From assembly GCA_029641185.1 (NCBI GenBank), contig JAPWGK010000005.1, positions 1,364,001-1,428,000 of the forward strand: 64,000 nucleotides of DNA. The letters run 5' to 3'. A model generated the notes under the pieces. It saw nothing but the letters and a program-made list of their open reading frames with translations, made no database searches and was not told the origin of the DNA. Position 1 is the first letter of the stretch. Each line of letters starts with the position of its first letter. Both the position numbers and the translations under genes were made by a program. This stretch comes from Pseudofabraea citricarpa. Its lineage: Eukaryota; Ascomycota; Leotiomycetes; Helotiales; Dermateaceae. Positions 1 through 11,100 of this stretch are shown here, in pieces.

Positions 1-1071
1 ATGCATGCCTCCGCTTCCCCCACGTCCTCCGCCAAATCCGCCTCCTCCAATCCCGCCAATCCGCAGGGGATCGTGCACTCCAGGGCCCAGGCTAGGTGGG
101 TGAAGGTCATCGTGGCCTATGCCGAAGGGTGAACGAGCGCCGGGGAAGCCTGGGGCCATCCCTCGAAGTGGCCGCTGGAGATCATACTCGTCGTCAAATC
201 CTGGAGGTGGGAAGTCACCTGCGGGCGCTGGCCGCCGTGGTATGTCTGCTAGGGGGTCATTGAACGGATAGGGTCGTGCTGGCTGAGGTAAGGTTTCGGG
301 ATCTGGACGAGGTCGGGGGTTTCGTGCGTGCTCTTCCTCGCGCGTGTAGGCTTCTCGTCGCTCGTGTAGGTCATCTGCGTTTCTGGACTCTTCGTAGCCC
401 TCTTTTTGTAGCGACGGGAGGAGCTTCTGAACTATCTGACTCTTAAAAGACGCTGCTAGGTCTAAATGCCTGTTAGTCTTTTATGGTGTGATGTGTGATG
501 TGTAAGATTTCGGAGCATACCTTGGATTCGCGCAGGTGATATGAAAACATCCTTCAGCTTCGTCTCGAGATCTGATCGTTCTTCTCCATTATCCGTCATC
601 GTGATGCGCACTGGAAGCGCCGCCGACGATACATAATCTTTCGCCACGATCTCAAACCGTGTGATTCTCTCGTCGCCTAATCCGATTCCTCTGATTTCTG
701 CCTTGCCTCCCAGCCGGTCGACCTTGATGACATACTGCATCGACGACTGCTCATGCGCGTAGAGGAAGGAATGTGAGTTGAAGGTAGCGTTCCACTTTTC
801 GGGCAGGCGTGGGGCAAGCTGGGTGCATTCTGCTTCTGCGCTCTGTTAGATGAGGCTGGATAGAGGGGTAGAAGATATTCTTACCGATCGAGTGTCCCTC
901 GCTGAAGCCAAGCAGACGGAACCCGACGGCTGTCATGCATGCGTGTGCGAAAAGAGCAATTGCCTCGTAGGAGGAGCTGAGATCTGAATTGGTATCGTCT
1001 TTCTTGTGGGTTGGCAGCGCCTCTGCCATATGCTTGAGGATGCTCTCGGTGGACAATGGATTGCTCGCCAT
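1..1071 (-). CDS. PI31-like proteasome regulator (3' end cut by window edge)
   Basis: The visible 321 codons resemble the fungal PI31 (PSMF1) family, which binds the 20S proteasome and modulates its activity or assembly. Exons are 1071-885, 835-521 and 461-1, joined by two GT-AG introns of 49 and 59 nt; an alternative acceptor a few bases further on is possible for the first. The N-terminal half fits the FP-type fold (SSSYEAIALFAHACMTAVG near residues 30-50), with a QYVIKVDRLGGKAEI stretch in exon 2. Exon 3 is Pro/Arg/Gly-rich with DPLADIP- and HDDLHPPSLGPG-like motifs and a Gly-rich end, as in PI31 C-terminal proteasome-binding tails. No stop codon is reached. Family assignment is from recognised motifs, not a search. 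Confidence 0.85.
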
Positions 1072-2095
1072 GATGATGGTGCTCTGAGAGAAAAAGGTGG
1101 GATACGACCTTGAGTTTAGAGAGGGTCGGCGAATCTTGAGATGAAATCCTGCAGACGGGATGGAAGAAAGTTGGTGGTTATGTATCCAGGTAGGTAGGCA
1201 GGGAAGGTGGCGGGGTACATGGCGTAGGCAGTGCTGCCTTTGAGCTTATCCTACCTGATGCTTGGCACAGTTACCTGCGCGGCCCGATTGGATGCCTTAC
1301 GCTCATGGCCTAACGGCAACCCCGCCAAATCAGCTAAAGGACAGGAACGACAAGCACACAGCCTCTCACTATGAAGAATACCTAGGTAAACTTGACATTT
1401 ATAAAATGAATCAAGACATATTAATTGTGCAAAGCTATAAACCTCATATTTTTCTATTTAAATTCCATGCAGGAAGAATATTGCAGATCTCACATAGCTC
1501 ATCAACCAGAGAGCTTGCCGTCTAAATATCAAAAAAGGGAGAATCCGTCATTGGTTTTCAGCTATTGTGAACTGCTGTCGCTTAAAGACTAGACATTGCG
1601 GAGTCTCCGTGGAATGATACTGGCAATGATTTGTACCGATGTAGCAGAAGCTGCGTTTACATTCGGAACAAGCTTGCCCAAGATGTATCTAATCTGTTGG
1701 AAGCGTTGAAGATGTAACTAGTAACTGCCCATGTAAAGAGGTAGTGCAGGGTACACGTTACACCTCTCCTTCTCTTTTTTCTTTTTTCTTTGAAGTGCTC
1801 GCAGATATGAACTAGAATCCAGCATTGCAACTCTTCGTGGGCCTATCCCTTTCTAAATTATGTCTAACGCGATATCTATCTGAATAAGTCGTCACTCTAC
1901 GATGCGGTTGCAATTGTGGAACCCGCCCGATACGAGTATCAAAATAACGGATCGTGGTATCCGGATCAGCTCGAGAACTGTTTTCGCTGTTCAGATGATC
2001 AGATTTTCCAACTCTGTGGATCCACAACAGGCAAATAGCTGATTTTCCACTTAAGACTTTCGAGATCGTTTGCTGTATATTAGTCCTAAGGGATC
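1072..2095. other. Intergenic, no gene seen
   Basis: This stretch holds the promoter side of the PI31-like gene and the 3' side of the kinase gene. A pyrimidine-rich run lies near 1765-1795. The open frame at 1262-1525 begins with TTG rather than ATG and has no recognisable content, so I do not call it a gene. Confidence 0.6.
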
Positions 2096-3676
2096 TTAAG
2101 TCTCACTAGGCTCGAAAAGGCCCTCCATTAGCCAATTGTCAAATATAACTTCTTCTGCTGTCAGCCTTTCTTCTGGCACCCAACAGAGCATCTTCCTCAT
2201 AAATTGCAGGAACATATCCTTCTCTTCACCGCCAAGTCGCTGTTCAAGCAGTTCAAGATTGACATCGGGAATTGGTACGAGGCCTCTCCAGTTACCTGGT
2301 GGAACGTGTTAGCAGATGTGCGAATCATCCACACGGTAGAAATCTCTCCGTCGTTGATCTGTAAATTTTATAACAAAGGACAAGACCCTACGAACCATTT
2401 TCATCCCAGAACCGTAGGCTATTCTTGCTCCGTTGGAGAAAGTGCAAAGGAGGGGGTCCCAGTATTGCTATCATTTCTGCAAGATGGTGCCCGTCGTCAT
2501 ATTCGTTCTCGGGAGTTCTTGCTTGAAATAGGTGATCATACTCGAACAGATCCCAGATCTAACTGTGTTAACTCGCTACTGATACAGAGCAGAGAAATAA
2601 GGCGTCCTTACCACCATAGCAGCGTTCCAGAGATCGACATCATAACTCCAGTTCATACCCAAGATGACTTCGGGGGCTCTGTATACGTCAGGCATTATAT
2701 CGTCTGTATGCTCTTCACCACCCATTCGTGCTTCGCCGAGATCGCAGAGGACAGGGAGTCCGAAGCTGAGAGGAAGGGGCCTCGAGGAGTAAACAGTGCG
2801 GTCGCTGGCTACTTTCCGGGGCACTGGGTGCTCAAATTCATCCTTTTCGTAGTTGGAGAAGATAGATTCATCGTCGACTCCCATGAGTAGATTATTTGGT
2901 TGTAAATCTGCGTCCCAAATCAGCGGTGACATCTTGGAGAATATAAATCTATAGAATTACCAGTGTGAATGATTCGTGCATCTTTATGGAGATAATCCAG
3001 AGCGGCCAGTAGTTGCCGAACGCAGGGCTTCAGTACGTCTTTGCTCAATACCTTGTCACGAGCCCGCATCTTCAGGTCGTAAAGACTCATCCCGAGGGGC
3101 TGGTGAACAAGACAAACATGCCGGCCATGGGGTCCAGCAATGTCAAATGAGTCAAGCAACATTCGGAGACACCGACGACCGGCATGGTTAGAATTGACTT
3201 GATTGAGATGGTTATAGATGGGGAGCTCCCGATGAACTCTTGAGCTGTTAACATAGACCTTGAGAGCGATGTACCGGTGTTCTCTAGAAATGTATGAGCT
3301 AGGCCTCCATCATTGATCTGCGGACTTACATCAGATCACGACAGAGCCAGACGGTGGAGCTTGAGCCATAACCCAGCTTGCCCACAATCTGGTATTTGTC
3401 GTTGAAGACCTCCCCAATAGTGATGGGGTAGTATCGCTGAGCTTTATAATTTGGGATCAGCTCTTCCTCAATCAGGATCGAAGGATCTATCAATTTGTAT
3501 CCTGTAGTCGGAAAGATGCGCGGTTTCGAAGAAGATCGCTGTGGCAACGCCATCCCGTGAAGGCGTGAGCGATGTGGGATATGTTGCTGCTTTGCAGAAT
3601 GACAAAAAAGAGGGCGAGGAAGTCGAGCGGAGCGGGGCAATGGCAAGAAACGGTAGGATGGGCCTAGTAGAACCAT
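2096..3676 (-). CDS. SRPK-like serine/threonine protein kinase
   Basis: A 442-residue kinase built from five exons (3676-3330, 3283-2961, 2907-2612, 2558-2396, 2295-2096), all in phase. Visible kinase elements in order: Gly-rich loop GKLGYGSSSTVW, VAIK-type lysine in YIALKVY, catalytic loop HTDLQPNN (HTD instead of HRD, as in the SR-protein kinase group), CDLGEAR in place of DFG, and DVYRAPEVILG in the activation segment. The end (MLCWVPEERLTAEEV then DNWL) is the usual fungal SRPK-like C-lobe. An in-frame ATG at 3553 is an alternative start; the 41 residues before it are Arg/Ser/Pro-rich and could be a leader. SRPKs phosphorylate RS-domain splicing factors, but fungi hold many divergent SRPK-like paralogues, so the substrate is unknown. 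Confidence 0.87.
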
Positions 3677-3991
3677 AGTTGTTCTGCAAAGGAGATTGAC
3701 GGGGAGAAATGGCCGAGAATATGTTCGTGTGAAATAATTGTAGGGGTAGGTGCAGGAGGAAAGATGCTCCGTAGTGCCACGGCGCTTCTACGACGAATCA
3801 ATGAAGGATGGCAGCATGTACGATAAAAAAAGAATGTCGTTACCCGCCGACAGCCACGGGTACGCCATTCATGAGAATCATGGCTCGCAGTATAAATATC
3901 TGCTATGTTCACATATTTTCCTGGAACCAACAAAGCAATCCCAACGTTTGGTATCGCTCAGTGAATCATCTCCAGTACATCTTGTCAGACA
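3677..3991. promoter_or_regulatory. Divergent promoter region, kinase / 113-residue gene
   Basis: A 315-bp gap between two divergently transcribed genes, so it presumably carries both promoters. I see no specific operator-like repeat in it. Confidence 0.4.
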
Positions 3992-4436
3992 ATGAGTTCT
4001 TCTTTCGTCCGGGGTTTCTCCACCGCCAACAGGGCGGCAATTAGCTGGGGCGGCAAGGTTTCCTTAGAAGATATTGTTTCGCAAAATGCCGGCAACGGAG
4101 AAAAACTCAAAAACGCAGTTGTAAGCATGGCCGGGACGTTGGAGAAAGAGGTAAGTTGTTGGCTCCAGCAGACTCCTTTGACGGCACTGAACATTTTTAG
4201 GACCCCAAGGTCGTTGAGGCCAGAATCCAGTAATTACTCCTCCCCCTGTCTATAATATGGATCAGCTAATAAAACGTTCAAGGGGTGCCATGGCCCATCA
4301 GTCGTCTAGGGATGCGAATGACCCTCAGAAGGTTATCACTGTGGGCTTTTACAGTGCCAGCGGGACGCGATTGCGATCTGGGCATGTGCATGAAGATGGT
4401 ACCTTCAAACATTGGCCGAGTCGTGCTGGCAGATGA
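3992..4436 (+). CDS. Small protein of unknown function (113 residues)
   Basis: Three exons (3992-4150, 4201-4229, 4283-4436) join in phase to a 113-residue protein. The start MSSSFVRGFSTANRAA looks like a possible mitochondrial targeting peptide (basic, Ser/Ala-rich, no acidic residues). The middle carries a short amphipathic stretch (DIVSQNAGNGEKLKNAVV) and the end is a compact basic module with SASGTRLRSGHVHEDGT. Two canonical introns with preserved frame argue that this is a real gene. I do not recognise the family and assign no function. Confidence 0.65.
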
Positions 4437-5198
4437 TCGGGTTATTGGTTGGGGTGAAACTTGAACGTAATGGGGTGGAAAGCAGACTATTGGGGCGCGA
4501 GGCCCATGAACAGAACAAAAGACGCTTGTGATAATCAGACAATGAAAACATCTATCGAGGCACTCTCACCATCCTTTGAACTCCCGACCAATTGTTGGCC
4601 ACGTGACTATTTTGTTGTTCCATCATTCTGCCTTCTTGCACTTTCAGCGTGCTAAAATGTGAAAGGTCAGTTTCGCTTGCGGATTTCGGTGCTCTTAGCT
4701 TTCTACAGGATGAAGGTGTGTATTAGAAGTGTTAAAAGAGTCATGTTTGAAGATTCAATAATGTCGCTTAGATGTTTTTACCTGAGGCCGAAACAGAGTA
4801 GCTGTTAGGCTACTACAGCTACCTAGGTACTCTTCATTATTACTACAGGAAGCTAAAGCTGTATCTTAAATTAGTATAAGTATAGCCATGTGATAACCAA
4901 CCAGTAGTACACGTGAAGTAAATTACCCTAATGCCTTCTACTCTTTACTGAAGTGAAAAGGGCTTGGCAACAATTAATCCGCTAAACTTTTACCCCGCCT
5001 ATGGAGAATATTTTAATCTTATCTTAGTTCACTCCAAGTTTCATCCTAGTGGCTCAATTCATTTTCCAACCTTTGACCTTCGTCATTGATGGATGATGTC
5101 TAATCAGCCTCTGTCTGATCTCTGGCTTAAGAACAATTCGACAACAGATCCGAGTCGTCGAAAATTACTGTGAGTCTTCTCAGGGAAAGCTCTGCAAC
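4437..5198. other. Intergenic, AT-rich
   Basis: An AT-rich gap of about 760 bp before the channel gene. It holds CTACAGCTAC-like short repeats near 4800-4850 but no open frame worth calling. Short ATG frames here (for example 4461-4655) have no coding-like features. Confidence 0.5.
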
Positions 5199-7582
5199 AT
5201 GACCTCGCTCGATTCGCCAATAGAGGAAAAGAAGGGTGTTCAACTTCCAGAAATCGGACAAGATGATCCTTTTGTCAAGGTCGTGAAGAGTCTCTCGGTG
5301 TAAGTGAGGGAATAATTCTTTGTGTAACCATACCTGATTGGAAGTAGCTTCTTCGTGGACCAGATCACTATGCCCTTTACCTTCGAGCAATTGCGAACAA
5401 CTTCAGCTGGGCATAAAATCAGGGCACTGGTGGATCACCTTGTATTGAATACTACGAATCCTGCCCTTATCAATGCTTTACTGTAAGTCGCTTCCTTAGC
5501 TTTGTCACTGTACGACGTTGACTTGGAGAAATAGTACATTGAAATGGCACTTCACCTCCCTCGATGTGGACGATCGCGGAATCAATGAGACAAGAGCGAA
5601 CGCATGTGAGATTGTAGCATGGAGATTCTTGAGCCGGATAGCGGAACGAGATGCCGTCGATTTTTGCCTTTACGAACTACCCCCAAAATCCTCCCCATCA
5701 TCCACTCCAACAGCCACCAATGGCAATGGCAATGGCCATAGCGAAGATTCTAACGAGCAATCACTTCTCCTCCCACAATTCCGAGCCCAAGAGCCACATT
5801 TGACTGTACGGCCGAGCAGCAAGAAAGTTCAATTGATGCGTTCGATATCACATCTTGGTGGCCTGTTTACCGACGAGGACGATGACGAAGAAGATCCTAC
5901 TGATTCGTTCACGGGCCTAAATGGGCTTGAAATTGCGGCGGTTGCAGATTGCAAGAAATTCTTGAGCCAAAGAATTGTTCAAAAAATCATCACTGGAATT
6001 TGGAATGGTGATATTACATTCTGGGAGTCACTCTCGTTGCATACGGTCAAGAAACCCCAATTCTACAACAAGAAACACTCAGATCCCTTCACCAGACTTC
6101 GAGTGCCAAGATATATCAAAGCCTTTGAGGTGCTATTCTTCGCATCCTTTTTATTCTTGTATTATGCTGTTCTTGTCGAGAGAAATCCTTACAAGATTAC
6201 TTCCTTGGAAACTGTTCTTTATATTTGGTTCGCGGCTTTTGCATATGATGAACTCAGTGAGTTCATTGATGCTGGGTCTATATTTTATGCAGTAGATATA
6301 TGGAATAGCTGTGATATAGCTATTATACTCATTGGCGTTGCATTCCTAATCACTCGTAAGTCCTCCTGGGTGATAATACAAGGAGCCCCAACTAACAGTC
6401 CCAAGGCGTGGTTGGCATATTCAAGGATAGTGATCCAATCATTGATATTGCTTTCGATATCTTGTCTCTGGAAGCCTTGTTCATGGTTCCTCGGTATGAA
6501 CACCTTTGCCCTATCCCATGGTAAAATTACTAAACCACCGTTAGAATCTGCTCGCTTCTTTCGCTACACCCTTATTTTGGAACTTTGATCCCATGTCTGA
6601 AAGAGATGACGAAAGATTTTATCAAATTTATGGTCATCGTTGTCATTCTATATCTTGGATTCCTCACCACTTTCACCCTCCTTGCTCGGGACCACTTCAA
6701 CTTGACTGAGATGACATGGATTCTTATCAAGGTATTCTTCGGCTCAAGTTACATCGGGTTTGACATCATGCACGATGTAAGTTCTACTAAGTTATTCCTG
6801 AAAGAAATTATCTGACTCTCCTAGATATCACCACAACTTGGTCCACCTCTGATGCTAATTTTCGTCTTCATGACTAATATCCTACTTGTTACATCTTTGA
6901 TTTCAATCTTATCAGACAGTTTTTCAAAGGTTATTTCGCACGCTCGTGAGGAATATCTTTTCGTATATTCAGTTTATGTCCTGGAAGCTTCTACATCAAA
7001 TCGTCTCACCCACTTTTATCCTCCTCTTGTAAGTTGCTTTTCCAAATGTTTTCAATCCTCCTAACCTGAAAAAAGAATCTCATACCACTGATCTTTATTC
7101 GGCCACTTCGCCTATTCGTCCGATCAGAGAATCTGCGCAAAGCACGTATTATTTTACTAGAAGTAACACATCTACCTATTGTTGCCGCGATTTTCCTCTT
7201 CGAACGCGCACAGGAGAAGGTTGGAATGGGCGCGAAAACCTTCTCATCCATTGGACCAGGGGCTGCACGTCTTGCTATCCATACAGACAGCGAGGGTAAC
7301 AGGACCGCCAAGAAACAAATGCCATTTCTCACAAATCGCACTCAAGCGAAACCCGCATCCCGTGGCAATATACATGAAGATGAGGCTTCGAGTCCAAGGG
7401 AGGCATTCTTCCCCAGGGGCAAGGGCGAAAATGGCAAGCACGTCGTGGCCGTGGTAGATAATTCTGACATGGAAGAGAAGGTTAAGGATCTGAGTCGGGA
7501 GGTTAAGGATCTGAGCCAGACGATCAAGGAGTTGACTGCTCTCTTGATGGCGCAGCAGAGTGGTTCCGCAGAGGACTCATGA
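5199..7582 (+). CDS. YVC1: YVC1/TRPY-type vacuolar cation channel
   Basis: Seven exons (5199-5299, 5348-5482, 5535-6355, 6406-6493, 6545-6776, 6825-7028, 7076-7582) give 695 residues, in phase throughout. The fungal TRP channel YVC1 releases calcium from the vacuole on stretch, hyperosmotic or redox stimuli. The N-terminal cytosolic half (about 260 residues) is followed by membrane segments near 268-290, 297-315, 333-352 and 405-425, a pore region with KVFFGSSYIGFD near 438-450, and a last helix near 465-487 (LMLIFVFMTNILLVTSL). The acidic DEDDDEEDP stretch before the membrane part is notable. The tail (about 655-690) has heptads typical of a coiled coil (MEEKVKDLSREVKDLSQ), plausible for tetramer assembly. 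Identification rests on overall layout and pore motif. Confidence 0.9.
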
Positions 7583-8135
7583 CATTGATTTTTGGATAGC
7601 TGTACTGCCTGTTGTCTGAGTATATATGCGATATGTTTGATGGGTCATGAAAAGCCTTGTTGATATTGGTCTAGCTTTTTACATGAAGTTGTATGTCATG
7701 CTTTTCTGCAATTTAATGTTCTTGGGTACCACGAATATGCAATTTAACAACTGGGCATAGTTCTTTCTTGCGGCGTGTCTAGGTATGCAGGTAGTGTCTG
7801 TCTTGAAGTTCAATTGGCAACTATCAGAAAGGGTTCAATATGACAATGACGTGTGACAGAGACGAAAACTTCCATATTCAATCTGTCCTACCTGTTTCTA
7901 ACCAACACCTAAATCAATCGCAAAATGCAAAAAAACTCCAAATATTCCAAGATCAACCGAATCCCAAACACCAGAATCGGTATCTCCCAACTCCTATCCT
8001 TCGCGCTCAACAATATATGTGCACCGCCAGATCCGAAAACACGAAATCCCTCGCCTCCCATTCCATGTCCTAGGTATCGTATTACAATACAACGCATACT
8101 TTCTCCATACATCATCATGTCACTTCATCTCGTCT
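7583..8135. other. Convergent 3' region
   Basis: A 553-bp gap between the stop codons of two convergent genes; it holds only their 3' untranslated regions as far as I can see. Overlapping short frames at 7840-8291 are unsupported. Confidence 0.5.
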
Positions 8136-11100
8136 TCATACGGCAGCACTACCACCAGCCGCGTCATTATCCTCGTCTTCCGCATCAGGATCAAAAACAA
8201 ACTTCTCCTTCTTTTTCTTTTCTTTCTTTTCCTTCTTCTCTTTCTTGCCCTTCTTCCCCTTCTTTGTAGGGCTGCCGGGGAACGAAGGTGAGGTAGGTGA
8301 TGCAAACGCCGATGTTGAGGCCGATGCAGATGCGGTGGCCGAATCTTGTTCATAATCAATTGGTGGCGAGGCAAGTGGCATCGCATGGGATTCTTCAGCC
8401 GGCGAAGTCATAGCTGGAGCATCACGGGCTTCATGCGCAGGTGGGAAATACTCATTGGAGTAGCTAAAGGGTTCTGCTGGTGTAAATCTACGCTCGGCGG
8501 AAGCTCCTGGAACATAGTTATCATCGGAATCCGGACTAGATAGATTACTCGTTTGAATTTGCTGAGGGAAAGGTTGGTGAGACGCATGTTCCTCTTGGTA
8601 GTCTACTGGCTCCTGGGCTGCATGTCCGTATCCAGGATTTGGTTCATATTCTTCATGAACACCCTGGCTGCTTAGGCTAGGGACGGTTGGTAATCCCCGA
8701 GTGAGATCAGATTGCGGTTCATAATCCTCATCATATCGTGATTGTTCTGGCTCCGCATATCGGTGGCCTGCTGAGGTTTCTGGTTCATCATCATCTTGGA
8801 AACCATGGCTGCTTAGGCCAGGAATTGTCGATGCTCCACGGCCAAATCCAGATTGTCGTTCGTCGTCATCATCATCATCGTAACGTGACGGTTCTGCCTC
8901 TGCATAACGGTGTCCCTGATGGGCATCTGATGCGTACTCTCTTTCTGTACTGTGAGTGCTTAAACCAGGAATTGTTGGTGTTTCTCGACCGAAATCAGGC
9001 TGGAGGGCCTCGTCATACCGAGGAGATTCTGTCTCCATATAACGGTGAGTAGGTGAGCTTTCTGACCCATATTGATCATACAAGTCCTGATGATCGAACG
9101 CGGACCCCGCTGGTGCTTGTTGAGAGAAATTCTCTGGTTCGTCATCTCTGTCGTAGCCACGACTAGTAAGATCAGGTGCTGCCCCAGATTGCCTTGAAAA
9201 TTCGCTTTGGGGCGCGTATTCTTCTGTATGGTGAGAGGGCATTGCAGTTGCATGCTGAGGACCAATAGAGTCATCCGAATCATAATCTCTTTGATCTCCC
9301 TGTGCATAATGAGAGGGAACTGCATGTTCAAATCGATGAGCTGCCAAATCTTCAGGCTCATAATCTCTAGGATCGCGGCTGTCGAACTCAGGACTTGCTT
9401 GAGATTGTCTGGGTAAGTCTCTGTGAGAATCATATTCTTGGGCATGAGAAGGTTCTTCCTGGAATGGATGTTGAGCTGTTGGCAAATCTGTTTCGTAGTA
9501 GTCATCGAAACCCGACCTCTCTAAATGAGATGGCACCTGTACTTGCTGCGGATAGTCTTGGTGAGATGAGTCAACCGGATTCACAGCTGGATTAGGGTGA
9601 TCTGCTGCCACTCTTGGTTCATGGTAGTCATCATGGCCGGGAGATGCAACGTCCGGTGTATCTACTTCATTTTCGTCCGAGAATATATTATCTCTGCTCT
9701 GCTCTGGCAAATTTTCTTCAGATTTCTTGGCTGAAGGTTCCCAGGATTCGGAATAAAGGTCGGTATCGAGGGGCTCTTGACGTCTTTGAAATTCTGACTC
9801 CGGTGAATAAGGTGACAACGGAGATCCTACTTCAGGTGTCTCGATATCTCTGTCCTTATGCTGCTCTCCTTGGTGGATATCATTGTAAGAAGAGACAGGC
9901 GTTGGCTCAGCCTTATGCTCAGACTCAGATTCAAATTCGTGCGTGTGGGATTCTTCTGCGGGGCTCTCAGGCTGCTCTTTTGTTTGGTGAGAAAGAGAAG
10001 CAGAGTCATCCTCCAACTGCCGAGATACTGGATCATGTTCATCTAAGTCCAATTTTGCATTGTTTGGCTCTTGCTCAGCTAAATCCTGATGCTCGGGTAG
10101 TTCGCTTGAGTGCTCAGGCTCCATTTTTTCTAGGTCCTCGGCTAGAACGTTTGCCTCATCATTCTTTTCCAAAGGTTCCGAAGCTGGATCACTTTCTAGT
10201 ACATCCGACTGAGGAATATCCTTGTCATCATGATGTTCTAGTAGCTCACTTTCATGCTCAGGTTCCTTGGTGTCTGAGTCCTCGATCAGAACATGAGGTT
10301 CATCGTGCTTTTCAGCCGAATTTAGTTCGCTTTCTAAATCATTATTAAGTCCAGGTGCAACCTCAAGATCAGGTGTAGTTTGATCGTTTGGAGAATCCGG
10401 TGTGGCTACAATATCATCGGATGAATTATTAGGGGGTTGTTCTTGTTCGTGAGATGTCTCTTCTGGAATAGATTGCTCTGGAACTGGACTTGGGGCCCGG
10501 GAGGAAGCTTTCTCTGTCTCATTTTCATGAGCCTCTTCTTCCTTAAGAGTCTCGACCTGTAGTATGGCATCGTCCTTCGGGCTCTCTGCCTCTACCCCAG
10601 ACTTCACATATTCATCCGGGTCATCGTTTAGAATGCCTTGTTGGGAGGCTGGTTCGTCCAAAGTGGCCTGATGCTCAGTCGATACATTGGCAAGATCCTG
10701 TTCGACTTCTTCCGGTTCAACTAAACTGGTGTCTTTGCCAATATCCATATCGGGCTTGTCGGAGTCAGCTTTTTCTGCTTCATCTTCATGAGCCTCTTCT
10801 TCCTGGGGAGCCTCTACCTCTGGTATGGAATCATGCTTCGGGGTCTCTCCCTCTCCCTCAGAATGGGAATCTTCAGCTTCAGCATTATCTGTTGGAATAC
10901 CTGTTTCGAAGCTTGGTGCTTCTGGGACGACTTGATGTTCAGTCGATGGACTAGCGAGGTCTTGCCCAGTCCCTTCCGATTCAATTGAACCAATATCCTT
11001 TGCAATCTCTATATCGGAGTTCTCAACGCCGTGAGAATCGTCTACAGGGGAAGTCTGAGCTTCTGCGCCTATCTGATCGTTGTCAACCGGATGTTCACTT

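Noticed and set aside
1262..1525. 87-residue frame
   Set aside because: TTG start and no recognisable features.
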